A stretch of 64,000 nt of DNA. Origin: an uncultured Myxococcales bacterium (lineage in GTDB: Bacteria; Myxococcota_A; UBA9042; CAIXZC01). Below are positions 44,933 through 54,036 of the stretch, piece by piece (within the stretch, counting starts at the first letter, position 1; every line of letters starts with the position of its first letter). Both the position numbers and the translations under genes were made by a program. The notes beneath the pieces were generated by a model. The model was not told where the DNA came from, made no database searches, and saw nothing but the letters and a program-made list of their open reading frames with translations. The DNA is taken from assembly GCA_903895725.1 (NCBI GenBank), contig CAITUV010000008.1, forward strand, positions 62,001 through 126,000, in the 5' to 3' direction.

Positions 44933-45826
44933 CTACCCCCTTCCTCCGCAACATCTGCCTACCGGAGATTGAGAAGGCACGAGAACCTGGCCACACCCCT
45001 CGCAGGCGCAGAAGACGGGGGCAGCAGGCCTGTTCTCGCCAAGCCGCCGTTTGATGCCAGATACGACACGAGCACGGTTCTCACGGGTATCGGGGCTATC
45101 GCGGAGCGGCAGCAGGGGCGGGACACGATGGCCGACATGGATCAACGCCCCCGTCATCGTGGGATCGACCGACGATGCATGGCCCCATCCGAGCAGGCCG
45201 TATCCGAATGGCGCCGACTCGAGGTCAAGGTACTTCTCAACTTGGCCAATGGTGCGGCTGACGGTCTCATGGAAGTGGGCTCTACCAGCCGTTCCCCGCC
45301 ACCAGTCAGCTCCTTCGAGATCGCCGGTGCCGTCCTGCAACAGAACGTGAAGCAGCAGGGTTCGGTCGAACCCAAGCTCCGCAGCCCCACGCGCCTGGCC
45401 CGTTCCCATGCCCGAAGCGAAGGACCTGGGTCTTCCGTCGGAGTCGACCTTCCGGATCTTGACCTCCGCCTCGGCCAGGTAGTCGAAGTGCACCAAGCCG
45501 TCCCTGACCGGGCCAGCGATAATATCGAAGTCGCCAGGCTTGCCTTCGGGACCGTTGGGCAACAGAGCGGGCCGCTTCTCGTTGATGAAGCACCACGACG
45601 AGGCTGGAGAGAGCCCGAGCGACTCCAGAATCGGAGAGCGGACCATTTCGAAGAACACGGCACGCTCAACGATCTCGTGTTCGCCCAGATCAACGAGATC
45701 AGACTCGGCGGTGCCTGGCTGCCCCTTGAACGAGAAGCGAAGGGCACTGATCCCAGGAGTCAGAATGGCGGTATCCCACACCAGCGCTGGAAGACCCGGC
45801 TTTCCGTCGCACTCGTTGACAACCAT
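44933..45826 (-). CDS. Putative PD-(D/E)xK-like protein, unrecognised family
   Basis: The protein has 297 residues. GKPGDFDIIAG (Asp99/Asp101) followed by YLAEAEVKIRK (Glu121, Lys123) fits the D...ExK core of restriction-endonuclease-like enzymes. The remainder (GMGTGQARGAAELGFDR, VDPTMTGALIHVGHRVP) is not familiar. The end is Cys-rich (VFCACEGCGQV), which may bind a metal. ATG 45826 has GGAGGCGGAC upstream. A longer plus-strand open frame covers the same bases but lacks coding features. It is the last gene of the island before the phage tail genes. Confidence 0.6.
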   Translation of the reverse strand: MVVNECDGKPGLPALVWDTAILTPGISALRFSFKGQPGTAESDLVDLGEHEIVERAVFFEMVRSPILESLGLSPASSWCFINEKRPALLPNGPEGKPGDFDIIAGPVRDGLVHFDYLAEAEVKIRKVDSDGRPRSFASGMGTGQARGAAELGFDRTLLLHVLLQDGTGDLEGADWWRGTAGRAHFHETVSRTIGQVEKYLDLESAPFGYGLLGWGHASSVDPTMTGALIHVGHRVPPLLPLRDSPDTRENRARVVSGIKRRLGENRPAAPVFCACEGCGQVLVPSQSPVGRCCGGRG

Positions 45827-45979
45827 GTCCGCCTCCAGCGAATCGCCCCCGATTTGTCGTCCGGCCCAGCATCGAGCCCCAGGCTCCGTCTTCCTCAGAT
45901 GGCGCCGGCAGGAGATGCCTCGGGACTTGAGCGCAGAAACGCCTGTTGGATTCTATCACAGGTCAAGGGCGCCCAACCA

Positions 45980-45994
45980 TTGCAGATTCTGCAA
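45980..45994. repeat. Short perfect palindrome downstream of the tail-fibre gene
   Basis: TTGCAGA and TCTGCAA are separated by one base. It lies six bases past the tail-fibre stop and near the boundary between the defence island and the prophage genes. It is too short for a terminator; a protein-binding or recombination site is possible. Confidence 0.25.
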
Positions 45995-46000
45995 CAGTTC

Positions 46001-47245
46001 CTACACCGCCACCCGCTTTCTGCGGTAGTTCAGCCGGGCCCCGGTGAAGAGGATGTTGGCGCCGCCGGTCTTCACCCGGAGCCAGAGGGGGCGGGACAGA
46101 TCGAAGGAGAACGGCACGGGGTCGTGGGGCGGTGTCGGGTCGACGAGGACGAGGTTCCTGACCACGCTCTCGCTGCCGTTGACGCCGATCGTGACCTCGC
46201 CGAAATCGATGGAGCCGCCGATGTAGTTGGCCAGGTCGGAGGTCGAGAAGCCGAGGATGACGTTGGTGCTGACGGCCCCGACGTTGTGGAGGCCGACGTC
46301 GACGCTGATGAGCTCGGCACCGACGATGCCCCGGATGGGGACGTAGAGGGTGGTGCCCATGGCGTCGGCGACGGACTTCCAGGCGAACCCGAGGTTGGTC
46401 CAGTCCTGGGAGTTGCCCTCACAACCTTGCACCCAGTGAACGAAGCTCACCCAATCGTCGAAGCAGACGTCGGCCACGTCGTCCGCGTCCAGGGTCAGCT
46501 TGCCCTGGACCTCGAGGTCGCCGGTGATCGTGCCGCCGGCCTTGTCGAGCTTGGCGCTGTTCAGGGCGCTGTCGCCAGCCTGGCGGTCGGAGATCTCCTG
46601 GTTCAGCTTTGCTTTCACGTCCTCGACCTGCTGGATGCCGTCGGCACCGTAGAGGAGGACCGGGGAGCCCCAGTCAATGGTCTCGCCGTCGGCGTGGGTG
46701 CCCGGGGCCACGACGAAGATTATCACGTACCCGAGGTTCACGTCGAACTGCTCCAGCAGGGCCCCGCGCTCCCCGTGGACGATCTTCCAGGACCGGTCGA
46801 GCTGCTGGACAGCATTGTAGACCCGGACGGGCGGGCCGGACTGCTGGATGTCGGTCCACTCAGCGGCCCCGGCGTCCATGCGGCAGGTCGCCAGGAGGAC
46901 GGCGTGCTCGGGCAGGTCCGGAGGTTGGGGATCCTCGCCGGGAGTCCCGGGGACCGTGGTGAAGACCGCGGGCGGGGCCGGCACGGTCTTCTCGTACTCG
47001 TGCTGGCAGACGACCAGATCGATGCGCGGGTGGTCCGGGTCGGCCAGAGGCTGGGGGACCGAGACGTCTTCGGTCTCCTCGATGCGGATCCCCTCCGCGG
47101 TGACCAGGACCCCGGGCGAGACGCTGCCGTCGGAGCGGACGTGAAAGCCCTGGCAGACCCCGGGCGGCATGACACCAACCAGGTGGCCGTTCAAGTTCTC
47201 CGAGGACCGGGGCCCTCGGTAGTCGTGGATGCGTTTCTGTACCAT
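46001..47245 (-). CDS. Phage tail fibre-like protein
   Basis: The protein has 414 residues. The N-terminal region (GHLVGVMPPGVCQGFHVRSD) and the central coiled region (LNQEISDRQAGDSALNSAKL) followed by GTITGDLEVQGKLTL are typical of phage tail fibres, where an intertwined beta segment follows a coiled coil. The C-terminal 170 residues are a beta-rich domain that may bind a receptor. It follows the gpI 3' piece on the same strand by 16 bp, the usual gpJ-gpI-fibre order of contractile-tail phages. A long plus-strand frame over it is a shadow. Confidence 0.8.
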   Translation of the reverse strand: MVQKRIHDYRGPRSSENLNGHLVGVMPPGVCQGFHVRSDGSVSPGVLVTAEGIRIEETEDVSVPQPLADPDHPRIDLVVCQHEYEKTVPAPPAVFTTVPGTPGEDPQPPDLPEHAVLLATCRMDAGAAEWTDIQQSGPPVRVYNAVQQLDRSWKIVHGERGALLEQFDVNLGYVIIFVVAPGTHADGETIDWGSPVLLYGADGIQQVEDVKAKLNQEISDRQAGDSALNSAKLDKAGGTITGDLEVQGKLTLDADDVADVCFDDWVSFVHWVQGCEGNSQDWTNLGFAWKSVADAMGTTLYVPIRGIVGAELISVDVGLHNVGAVSTNVILGFSTSDLANYIGGSIDFGEVTIGVNGSESVVRNLVLVDPTPPHDPVPFSFDLSRPLWLRVKTGGANILFTGARLNYRRKRVAV

Positions 47246-47261
47246 GGGGGGAATTCTCCTT

Positions 47262-47813
47262 CTATGCTGTGGGGAGCCACGAGTCGAGGTCCCCGTCGTC
47301 GAGGCACCTCTCGGGCTCGTCCAAGTTCCAATCGTCCCAGGTAGCCGGCATCAGGTAGGATTCGATCAACGCGCGCGTGTGCGCCGGCTTGAGGATTCGC
47401 ACGACGGAGTAGAAGACTCCCTGGTTCTCCACCAGCCCGTTCCACGTGAACACCTTGACCACGAAGTGCGACCACTTCGGCGTACCCTTGAAGGCTTCGT
47501 CCACCTGGACGCCGTACCCGATGGCGGCGAGGCCGTTCACCATGCCCGGGATGGTCCCGCCTTTCCTCTTGATCTCGTGCGCAGCGAGCACGCGCGTGCG
47601 AAGAGACTCGTCGGACTCCCCTTCCCCGCGGAAGATCTGCCGGGCCCGGGCGAGCTGGTCGAGCCAGGCCCCCGATGCGGTCTCCACCAGGAGCAGCGGG
47701 ATGATCTCGACGAGCGTGGCGCGGCCCTGCCCGATGTCCGCGTCCGGCGGCTCGAGGTCGCCCACGGGATCCCCCTCAAGCTGCACATCGACATCACGGG
47801 AGGAGACCTCCAT
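47262..47813 (-). pseudogene. Phage tail protein gpI-like, 3' part
   Basis: The frame carries GRATLVEIIPLLLVETASGA, WLDQLARARQIFRGE, then LAAHEIKRKGGTIPGM, and ends at 47262 just before the tail fibre. The first 100 bp coding part is almost identical to the 5' piece at 60.4-60.6 kb, which holds the natural start. Here the N-terminus is missing: the first ATG of the frame (47813) is embedded in the ribosome-binding site and start codon of the opposite-strand nuclease gene. The break point must lie between about 47730 and 47795. Confidence 0.7.
47631..47730 (-). repeat. Shared gpI segment, copy 1
   Basis: About 100 bp here are nearly identical to 60408-60510 on the same strand, with scattered silent-type differences. 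It encodes the segment common to both gpI pieces. The divergence shows it is not a fresh target-site duplication but two homologous gpI genes or an old duplication. Confidence 0.75.
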
Positions 47814-48852
47814 GGGTAAGCGTATCCTCACGGCCAGTTCCATCCGGGCGCTGCGCAACTGCAGGAAGTCGTACTTCTGGCGGTACGTGGAGGAGCTGTC
47901 GCCCGTCCGCACCGACGCCGCGCTGCGCATCGGCAGCGTGTTCCACGAGTGCCTCGAGCGGTGGTTCCGGCTGGACCTCGAAGGGAAGCCCAAGGACGAG
48001 ACCGCAGTCGCCGCGATCCTCGCCCACATTGACGAGAGCTTCCCGAACCGCGCCGGGGACCCGGAGCAGAACCGCCTGTGGCACCAGACCCGGGGAATGG
48101 TCGTCGGGTACGTGGCCAGGTATCCAGCGGAGTCCTTCCGCGTGGTCGCGGTCGAGCAGACCTTCGAGTGCCCCATTATCCATCCCGCCACGGGCCGGGC
48201 CTCTCGCACCTTCCGGCTCGCGGGCAAGGTGGACGCCCTGGTCCAGGATCCCGACTCGGGCGAGTACTACATCATGGAGCACAAGAGCACCTCGCAGATC
48301 GGTGGCTCAGCCATCGAGAAGCTGCCCCTCGATTTCCAGGTGCACGCTTATGTGCTCGGACTGTCCCGATCCCTCGGGATCCCCATCGCCGGCGTCATCT
48401 ATGACGTGACGGCCAAGGTGGCTCTCAAGCAGCGGGTCGCGGAGACCACTGCGGATTTCGAGGCGCGTCGGTCGGAGTTGCTTCTGAAGTCGCGCTCCGG
48501 CAAGACTTCCGCGGTCCAGCGGCAGGCCGAAGCAGATTCGGAATTCCAGGCCAGAGTGGCAGAGCGATACCGGGATCCAGAGATGTTCCTGCGCGAGACC
48601 CTCTATGTCTCCCAGGCCGACGTCGACGAGGTGGAGGCGGAGATCTGGGAGCTCACGCAGCAACTCCTGACCGCGCACAGAACGGGCGTCTTCTATCGCA
48701 ACGACGCTCTTTGCTTCCAGTTCAACCGGCCCTGCGCCTACTTCCCGCTGTGTCGGGCCGGCGGCAACCCGAACTTCGTCGAGAACCTGTACGAGAAGCG
48801 CCCTGCGCACAGCGAGCTCGCAACCAACGGCGACGAGTCGCCGGCTTTCTAA
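47812..48852 (+). CDS. Cas4/RecB-like Fe-S PD-(D/E)xK nuclease
   Basis: The protein has 346 residues. Nuclease motifs are His45 (IGSVFHECLE), Asp141 (AGKVDALV), Glu156-x-Lys158 (IMEHKS) and Gln176/Tyr180 (DFQVHAY). One Cys at residue 17 and three near the end (301, 308, 314) match the four-cysteine cluster of Cas4/AddB-type nucleases that holds a 4Fe-4S centre. Such proteins occur in phages next to recombination genes. The start has GGGAGGAGACCTCC just upstream. It is followed after 14 bp by a phage ATPase gene, forming an early-gene pair. Confidence 0.82.
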   Translation: MGKRILTASSIRALRNCRKSYFWRYVEELSPVRTDAALRIGSVFHECLERWFRLDLEGKPKDETAVAAILAHIDESFPNRAGDPEQNRLWHQTRGMVVGYVARYPAESFRVVAVEQTFECPIIHPATGRASRTFRLAGKVDALVQDPDSGEYYIMEHKSTSQIGGSAIEKLPLDFQVHAYVLGLSRSLGIPIAGVIYDVTAKVALKQRVAETTADFEARRSELLLKSRSGKTSAVQRQAEADSEFQARVAERYRDPEMFLRETLYVSQADVDEVEAEIWELTQQLLTAHRTGVFYRNDALCFQFNRPCAYFPLCRAGGNPNFVENLYEKRPAHSELATNGDESPAF

Positions 48853-48866
48853 GAAGGAGGAGAACC

Positions 48867-49319
48867 ATGGGACTGCTGCCTGCCGAGAAGACGCCGAAGA
48901 AGACCTCCATGAGCGACCTGACGACGCTCCTGTACGGAGTCCAGAAGGCCGGGAAGAGCTCCACCTGCGCACAAGCAGAAGGGGCACTTTTCCTTGCGAC
49001 GGAGCCCGGACTCAACCACCTCGAGGTCTTCCAGATCCCCATCGCGAGCTGGGATGACCTGCTTGCAGCGCTCGCCGAGGTGGCCAAGGGCGGGCACTCG
49101 TTCAAGACCATCGTCATCGACACGGCCGACAACGCGTACCGCTTCTGCGTCGACTACATCTGTGCGAAGAATGGCGTCAAGCATCCCAGTGATCTCGCGT
49201 ATGGCAAGGGCCACGCCCTGGTCAATGGGGAGTTCCTGCGGGTCCTAACCAAGCTGGCCCAGCTCCCGTATGGACTTGTCCTCACGAGCGCTCCTACGTC
49301 GGCAAATTGCTCAACCTGA
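48867..49319 (+). pseudogene. Phage AAA ATPase (AAA_24-like), C-terminally truncated
   Basis: The frame gives 150 residues. Walker A is LYGVQKAGKSS (about 22-32) and Walker B-like FKTIVIDTADN is at about 75-85, typical of phage nucleotide-binding proteins next to recombination nucleases. The natural C-terminal half is missing: after LPYGLVLTSA the frame runs into the unrelated recombinase-like tail segment at 49289 and stops shortly after. Strong Shine-Dalgarno (AAGGAGGAG). Probably inactive. Confidence 0.7.
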
Positions 49320-49429
49320 CCCTCCTGTCCCCGGAGATCGTCGAGGCCCTCGTCGCCGGCGACGAGCCGGACGGGCTGGCGGTGATGCGGCTCAGGCAGG
49401 GGGTGCCGGTGCCGTGGGAGGAGCAGTAG
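49289..49429 (+). pseudogene. Recombinase-like C-terminal tail, copy A
   Basis: In frame 2 the segment reads RSYVGKLLNLTLLSPEIVEA followed by DEPDGLAVMRLRQG and WEEQ, then a stop. This is the conserved end of a class of phage/integron-like serine recombinase or HTH proteins as I recall it. It has no start and is fused to a cut ATPase gene. A homologous tail lies at 59366-59505, also facing a beta-CASP gene. Its 3' end overlaps the beta-CASP stop. Confidence 0.6.
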
Positions 49430-51227
49430 GACGAGGCATCTCGAATCCCCCAACAGGGCCGTGCAGGATGGACATGCGCTGCTTCAGATGTGCGATCTCC
49501 GTCTTCAGCCTCTCGTTCTCCCGGCGCAAAGCGTCTGGGCCATTGGGGTCCAGCTCGCGGGGGCACCACTTCCCGCTGTCCAGGTCGAACCACTGCGGTT
49601 CGTTGGAGGGAAGATCGATGCCGACCGCAATGCCATGTGCGGCCTTCCACGCCTCTGCCCGGTTGGCCAGCGCACGTTGCAGGTCACGTCTCTGGTCCGC
49701 ATTCCCATGTGTCAGGAAGATCGTTCGCCCTACCTGAGAAGGCTTGCCGTCGTATGACCTGAAGACCCAGTCAACCAGTCCATCCTGGTCCAAGTGCCCC
49801 GAATAGCCACGGCTGCAAGCAATCTCGGCCTTCACATCTGCCAGCCTCACCGAGTCTGCGTCTTCGAACTCGATTCTGTCGGTCAGCTTGGCCCTCTCCT
49901 CCAAGGGCAAGTCCTTGATGGCCAGGAGCTTGGCACCGATAGTCCCAGCGGACTGGAATCCGGTGAGCAGGATCGTGGTCGACTGAAGTGGCAGGAGAGC
50001 CGGAAGGTAGCCCAGTACCGGCCCGCCGTCGCACATGCCTCCGCCGGTGATCAGTATGGCTCCACGCCCGTCGCCAGAAGGGAAGTCGACGCGCTCCCTG
50101 ACGACCTCGTGGATTCGACGCCAGGAACGTACCGTGGGGGAGAGACTGCGGACACCCTCTGGGTCGAGCCGCATCCCGATGCTTGCGTTCGGCCCCGTCG
50201 CTGGTCCCTCGTCGCGGTACAGGACATCATCGAGAATGGCTGCCGCCACATCCTGGTCATTCTCCGGGCTGAGCCCCAGGGATCGGAAGACACCCTTCGA
50301 CAGGTTGAGCAGCTTCACCCCGCGCCTCGTCTGGCCGGTGCGCAGGATCTCCTTCCGATAGACGTCGCTCACTTTCATGGCCATCGGGGCATGCACCATG
50401 ACGGGAATCTGACCGTACTTGTCGGGCGCTGAGGCGAAGAGCATGTGCAGGTCGAAGAGGATGTCTTGGACTCTCCCGAGGGCAAATGCCGGAACCACAA
50501 GGACTCCCCTGCGCTCCAACACGCACCGATCCACTGCCCCGGCCAGGGTGTCAAGCCTTGCCCCGGGACTCCGGCACTCCTCTGGGTGGCGCCGGCCGCC
50601 GTATGTCGACTCCAGCACCAGGTAGTCAGACGGGTAGGGAGACATGGCGTGGCGGAGAAGGGGGAGTGTCTCATGACCCTCGGTGTTCACACCAAGGTCG
50701 CCCGAGAAGACGATGCTCTGCTGGGTATTAGGCTCTCCGGGCGATGGCTTGGGGCCCCAGACCACAGAGATTGACACTGCTCCGAGGACATGGGGGGTCC
50801 TGAAGAAGGCAACAAACACATCGGTGTCGATCGGGCGGAGGATGCCGAAGAGCGAAGTGAATTCTGGTTCCCGGAAGTTGATCCTCTTCACATCGCGAGT
50901 CGTGTACATCTTCGTGAGCCTGGCCGCATCTGCCAGGACGATGCGGGCCAGATTGGCGGTCTCCCTTGTGCACCAAACCGGTCCACGGAAACCTTCCCTG
51001 ACCAGTCGGGGCAGCAGCCCGCAGTGGTCCAGGTGCGCGTGTGTCAGCAGCACACAAGAGATCTTTTTCGGGTCGAACGGAAGCGGAGCGCTGTTCCAGA
51101 GATCCGCCCCGGCCTCTCCCTGTCGCATTCCACAGTCCACGAGAAACTGGGAACCGGTCTTCTCGTTCACGAGCCAGTAGCAGGATCCAGTCACGCGGTC
51201 GATGGGGCCAAGGAATCTGATCTTCAT
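49392..51227 (-). CDS. Beta-CASP metallo-beta-lactamase-fold hydrolase
   Basis: The protein has 611 residues. The metal site THAHLDHCG (63-71) and FSGDLG identify the metallo-beta-lactamase fold; the inserted beta-CASP domain is followed by GYSGHLDQDGL and FLTHGNADQR-type motifs B/C. Enzymes of this group are RNA or DNA nucleases (CPSF-73-like). The C-terminus adds a coiled-coil-like segment (ALRRENERLKTEIAHLKQRM) and a Pro/Ala-rich tail. ATG 51227 follows GAGGAAGGAC; an upstream start at 51293 lacks it. Gene A of two; the second copy at 59527 is only the C-terminal half. It follows the 594-residue gene by 118 bp. Confidence 0.88.
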   Translation of the reverse strand: MKIRFLGPIDRVTGSCYWLVNEKTGSQFLVDCGMRQGEAGADLWNSAPLPFDPKKISCVLLTHAHLDHCGLLPRLVREGFRGPVWCTRETANLARIVLADAARLTKMYTTRDVKRINFREPEFTSLFGILRPIDTDVFVAFFRTPHVLGAVSISVVWGPKPSPGEPNTQQSIVFSGDLGVNTEGHETLPLLRHAMSPYPSDYLVLESTYGGRRHPEECRSPGARLDTLAGAVDRCVLERRGVLVVPAFALGRVQDILFDLHMLFASAPDKYGQIPVMVHAPMAMKVSDVYRKEILRTGQTRRGVKLLNLSKGVFRSLGLSPENDQDVAAAILDDVLYRDEGPATGPNASIGMRLDPEGVRSLSPTVRSWRRIHEVVRERVDFPSGDGRGAILITGGGMCDGGPVLGYLPALLPLQSTTILLTGFQSAGTIGAKLLAIKDLPLEERAKLTDRIEFEDADSVRLADVKAEIACSRGYSGHLDQDGLVDWVFRSYDGKPSQVGRTIFLTHGNADQRRDLQRALANRAEAWKAAHGIAVGIDLPSNEPQWFDLDSGKWCPRELDPNGPDALRRENERLKTEIAHLKQRMSILHGPVGGFEMPRPTAPPTAPAPPA

Positions 51228-51345
51228 GTCCTTCCTCCTCAAAGGTGCCGGCACTTTGTGCCGACGTAGAGAGTCGTTTGACCGGCGGGCCACCTGACCG
51301 AGGGGACGCTCACGTTCCCAACACCGGTGGAATCAAGCACTCGAA

Positions 51346-53130
51346 CTACTGCATCTCCGTCCTTGTCACCTCCTTCGCACGGGTGCGCTGGGCCCCCTGC
51401 GTGTCTGGCTCCACCCCAAGGTGGAAAAGGTGTGCCTGTCTGAGCCACCAGAACGCTGCAAGCAGCGGTCGACGTGGAGACAGACCCTCACCAAGTCCTT
51501 GCTCGTGGCGGAGGTCGTTGTATGCCTTTGCCGCTGCATCACGCACGTCCTTGTCGGGGTCGTTCTTCGATACCCAGTGGAGTACGTGATGGGCGCGGCC
51601 TCTCGGGTTGACCTTGAGTTCCTGCAGAGCCCGGATGTAGAAGTACCGCCAGATAGGCCGGTCCTCGACGAAGTCTTCGTTGCGTGGGGTAGTCGCCGTT
51701 TCCGGGCCATCGGGCTGCCGCTTCGTCCGCAGTCTCTCAAGGCAGAAAGCTGCCATGTCGGAGCGCAATTCCATGAGGCCCGGATCCTTGGTCTCCTCGT
51801 CGCGGAGAGAGTGGACCAGCATGGCAATCTTGTTCGGGATCATGCACCACGGATACGGCGGACGTTCCCTGTCCCCGTCGACCCAGTAGCGGAGATCCTT
51901 TGCCACCGAAGGCACGCTGAGCCCTGACAGCGCAAGGAACAGTGGCTTCAGAGCCTTCCAAGGAGACTCGACCCAGAAGAGGAACTCCGCCGCGGCACTA
52001 CGCACGGGCCAGTCCAATCTAGAGTCGGCACCCGCAGCGCCGGCATCCCTGGCCAGGGACCGCAGCGTGCCCAAGTCTCGTTGCGCTTGATTCGTGAGCG
52101 CCAAGCCCATCTCCGCCGGAATGGTCTGGCCGCACTTGTGCGTCCTGACTCCGTAGCGATACCACGCTGTGCGCAGCGTTGGTCTCTCGCCCATCTGATC
52201 GCGTCGGCGGTCAAGCAACTGAAGTCCGTCCCACCAGAAGGGTTTCAAGCTCGAGATAACAGCCTCAGCCTCCTTGGGATCCCTCGGCTTGGTGAGTTCA
52301 ATGAGCTCCGCCAGGTTCATCGCCAAATGCCCTGCGGTCTCGTCCGGTTCGTCGACCAGCGCCGGGAGAAGGCCACGGAACACAAGATGGTTGGCAGGAT
52401 CGAACTTCCGAGTCACCGACAGCCAGAAGACCACAGATGCCCGATCGTCGGGGCTCGCGAGAAGCGCCGACATGTTGCAGTCCGGCCGCCGTAGAGCGGT
52501 GAGGTTGATGGCCTTCGACAAGAATCGGCTGTCCGCGCGTTGAACATTCGCCAGGAGGAAGAACAGAAAGTCCCTGTCCAGATGCTCGCCCTCCTCTTGA
52601 GCGATGCGCCTGATCCCGCAGCCCCAGTCGACACCCCTTGCGTTGAGGTAGTCTCGAAGCCAGGGAGCCAGTCCCGGTGTAGACGCTGACTCTACTTGCT
52701 GCCCCCCCAGGCGTTGAAGCACCCCCAAGAATAGGTCCAGCCCCAACTGCTGGCCCCACTGCTCCAATGTTCCTCCTGGCTCGTCAAGGACTCGGGCCGC
52801 CGGAAGGTCCACTGGCCCCCCCACGCGATGACTCGGCACTAAGAATGCTTGGAGAGTTGCCGCCAGACCTGCGTCTCGATCCCCGCCGTTCACGCTGAAC
52901 AGCTTGCAGACATGCACTGCCATAGCGATTACTATGTCGTGGAAGTCCCGAACTCCAGTGAAGGCCTCGTCCGTGCCCCCGGAAGCCTCCAGTGCGAAGA
53001 CATCCCGGGAGCAGAGCAGCCCAGCCAACCACTGGGCATCCTCCACGGGCACTTGGCCTGCCACCAGGACACTGTAGACCTCGTCCTTCGAATCCAGTTC
53101 CTGCCACTCTATCGGCTTGAAACCCACCAT
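51346..53130 (-). CDS. Unrecognised 594-residue protein upstream of the beta-CASP gene
   Basis: No domain is recognised. The sequence is helical, Trp- and Leu-rich, with no signal peptide or membrane span. A segment near the end (DPDKDVRDAAAKAYNDLRHE) resembles a HEAT-repeat helix pair. The start has an excellent Shine-Dalgarno (GGAGGTGATGAC) and a promoter-like TTGACA is located 150 bp upstream. It lies on the same strand as the beta-CASP gene, suggesting a two-gene unit, perhaps a defence module carried by the prophage. Confidence 0.6.
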   Translation of the reverse strand: MVGFKPIEWQELDSKDEVYSVLVAGQVPVEDAQWLAGLLCSRDVFALEASGGTDEAFTGVRDFHDIVIAMAVHVCKLFSVNGGDRDAGLAATLQAFLVPSHRVGGPVDLPAARVLDEPGGTLEQWGQQLGLDLFLGVLQRLGGQQVESASTPGLAPWLRDYLNARGVDWGCGIRRIAQEEGEHLDRDFLFFLLANVQRADSRFLSKAINLTALRRPDCNMSALLASPDDRASVVFWLSVTRKFDPANHLVFRGLLPALVDEPDETAGHLAMNLAELIELTKPRDPKEAEAVISSLKPFWWDGLQLLDRRRDQMGERPTLRTAWYRYGVRTHKCGQTIPAEMGLALTNQAQRDLGTLRSLARDAGAAGADSRLDWPVRSAAAEFLFWVESPWKALKPLFLALSGLSVPSVAKDLRYWVDGDRERPPYPWCMIPNKIAMLVHSLRDEETKDPGLMELRSDMAAFCLERLRTKRQPDGPETATTPRNEDFVEDRPIWRYFYIRALQELKVNPRGRAHHVLHWVSKNDPDKDVRDAAAKAYNDLRHEQGLGEGLSPRRPLLAAFWWLRQAHLFHLGVEPDTQGAQRTRAKEVTRTEMQ

Positions 53131-54036
53131 GTCATCACCTCCAGGGCGACGTGCCTCAAATTCGAAACCATCGGCGCTTTGAGGCCTCGGCTTGGGGGCC
53201 GAGACGGAGGGCCAGCGTTATGCCAGCATGCACGGCGCCTATCTGTCAACGCCTCCACGGTACGCAAGCGGAATCGCGCTGTCAAGTCTCGATTGCCGAA
53301 ATCTCTCTGGGCCGCTCCAGAGGCGGACCTGCTGTGCTTGACCCGGGACTCGGTGCCAAGTAGCCCACGGTTCCCCAGCGACGCGACCATACCTCGCGTG
53401 ACTAGAACTCGGACCCAAGTCCAGAAACGCCCTGACGCCCCTCTCGTCAGCCTCCCATGCGGGTCTGCGGGGCCTGCGGGAAAGAAGGGGCCTTCCGCTT
53501 AAGGCCCGGGCTTCTCAGAGACAGAGAGCGAGAACGGGGCCGGGAAGGGGGAAAATGGGGTCCGGGCGGCGAGGGCGAGGCCCCTTGTTGGCAGACGGGT
53601 CAGGAAGGACGAGAAGCGGATCACGGCCTGGGGACTGGCGGAGAACGGCGTCGTGGACGCAGAGGGGCGCGGACGGTCAAGGACCGTCGAGAGACGGGTT
53701 CGTGAAATCGGGTGGTGGAGGGCGCGTCGCTCGGCAGCGAACCTCTCCATGGGGAGAGCAATAAGGCCCCTGGCGACTCGTATGTGCCCGTGGAGATTGG
53801 AGAATTCTACGGACCTGACCGCAGAGACGAGTTCGTCGCCGAGCACGGGGAGGAGGGAGGGCGTGGAGCCGACGACGAACGGCACGCTGCAAGGCCAGCC
53901 GTTTACAGGCCGGACTCACGAAGTAGGAGCCATCGATGTGCATCGACAGACCGAGCCCACTCGGCCACTTCTGCCTGGACAATCTGACCGAAGGAAGGCA
54001 TTGTAGATCCGCGGGTTTGGAGGTCCCGGCGAGAGC
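53131..54036. other. Divergent intergenic region (906 bp)
   Basis: The region separates the 594-residue gene and the methyltransferase gene. The part next to 53130 has a strong ribosome-binding site and promoter-like boxes. The stretch 53450-53780 is purine-rich with repeated GAGA/GGG words and contains only short frames without ribosome-binding sites. I see no RNA gene; a decayed gene is possible. Confidence 0.45.
53257..53285 (-). promoter_or_regulatory. Possible promoter of the 594-residue gene
   Basis: On the minus strand TTGACA (53285-53280) is followed after 17 bp by TACCGT (53262-53257, three of six). A second TTGACA lies at 53249-53244. The start codon is about 125 bp downstream. Confidence 0.35.

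Noticed and set aside
44891..47344. 817-codon plus-strand open frame
   Set aside because: It covers the nuclease-like and tail-fibre genes on the other strand, has no ribosome-binding site or domain, and reads as repetitive Glu/Val/Gly sequence typical of a GC-rich shadow.
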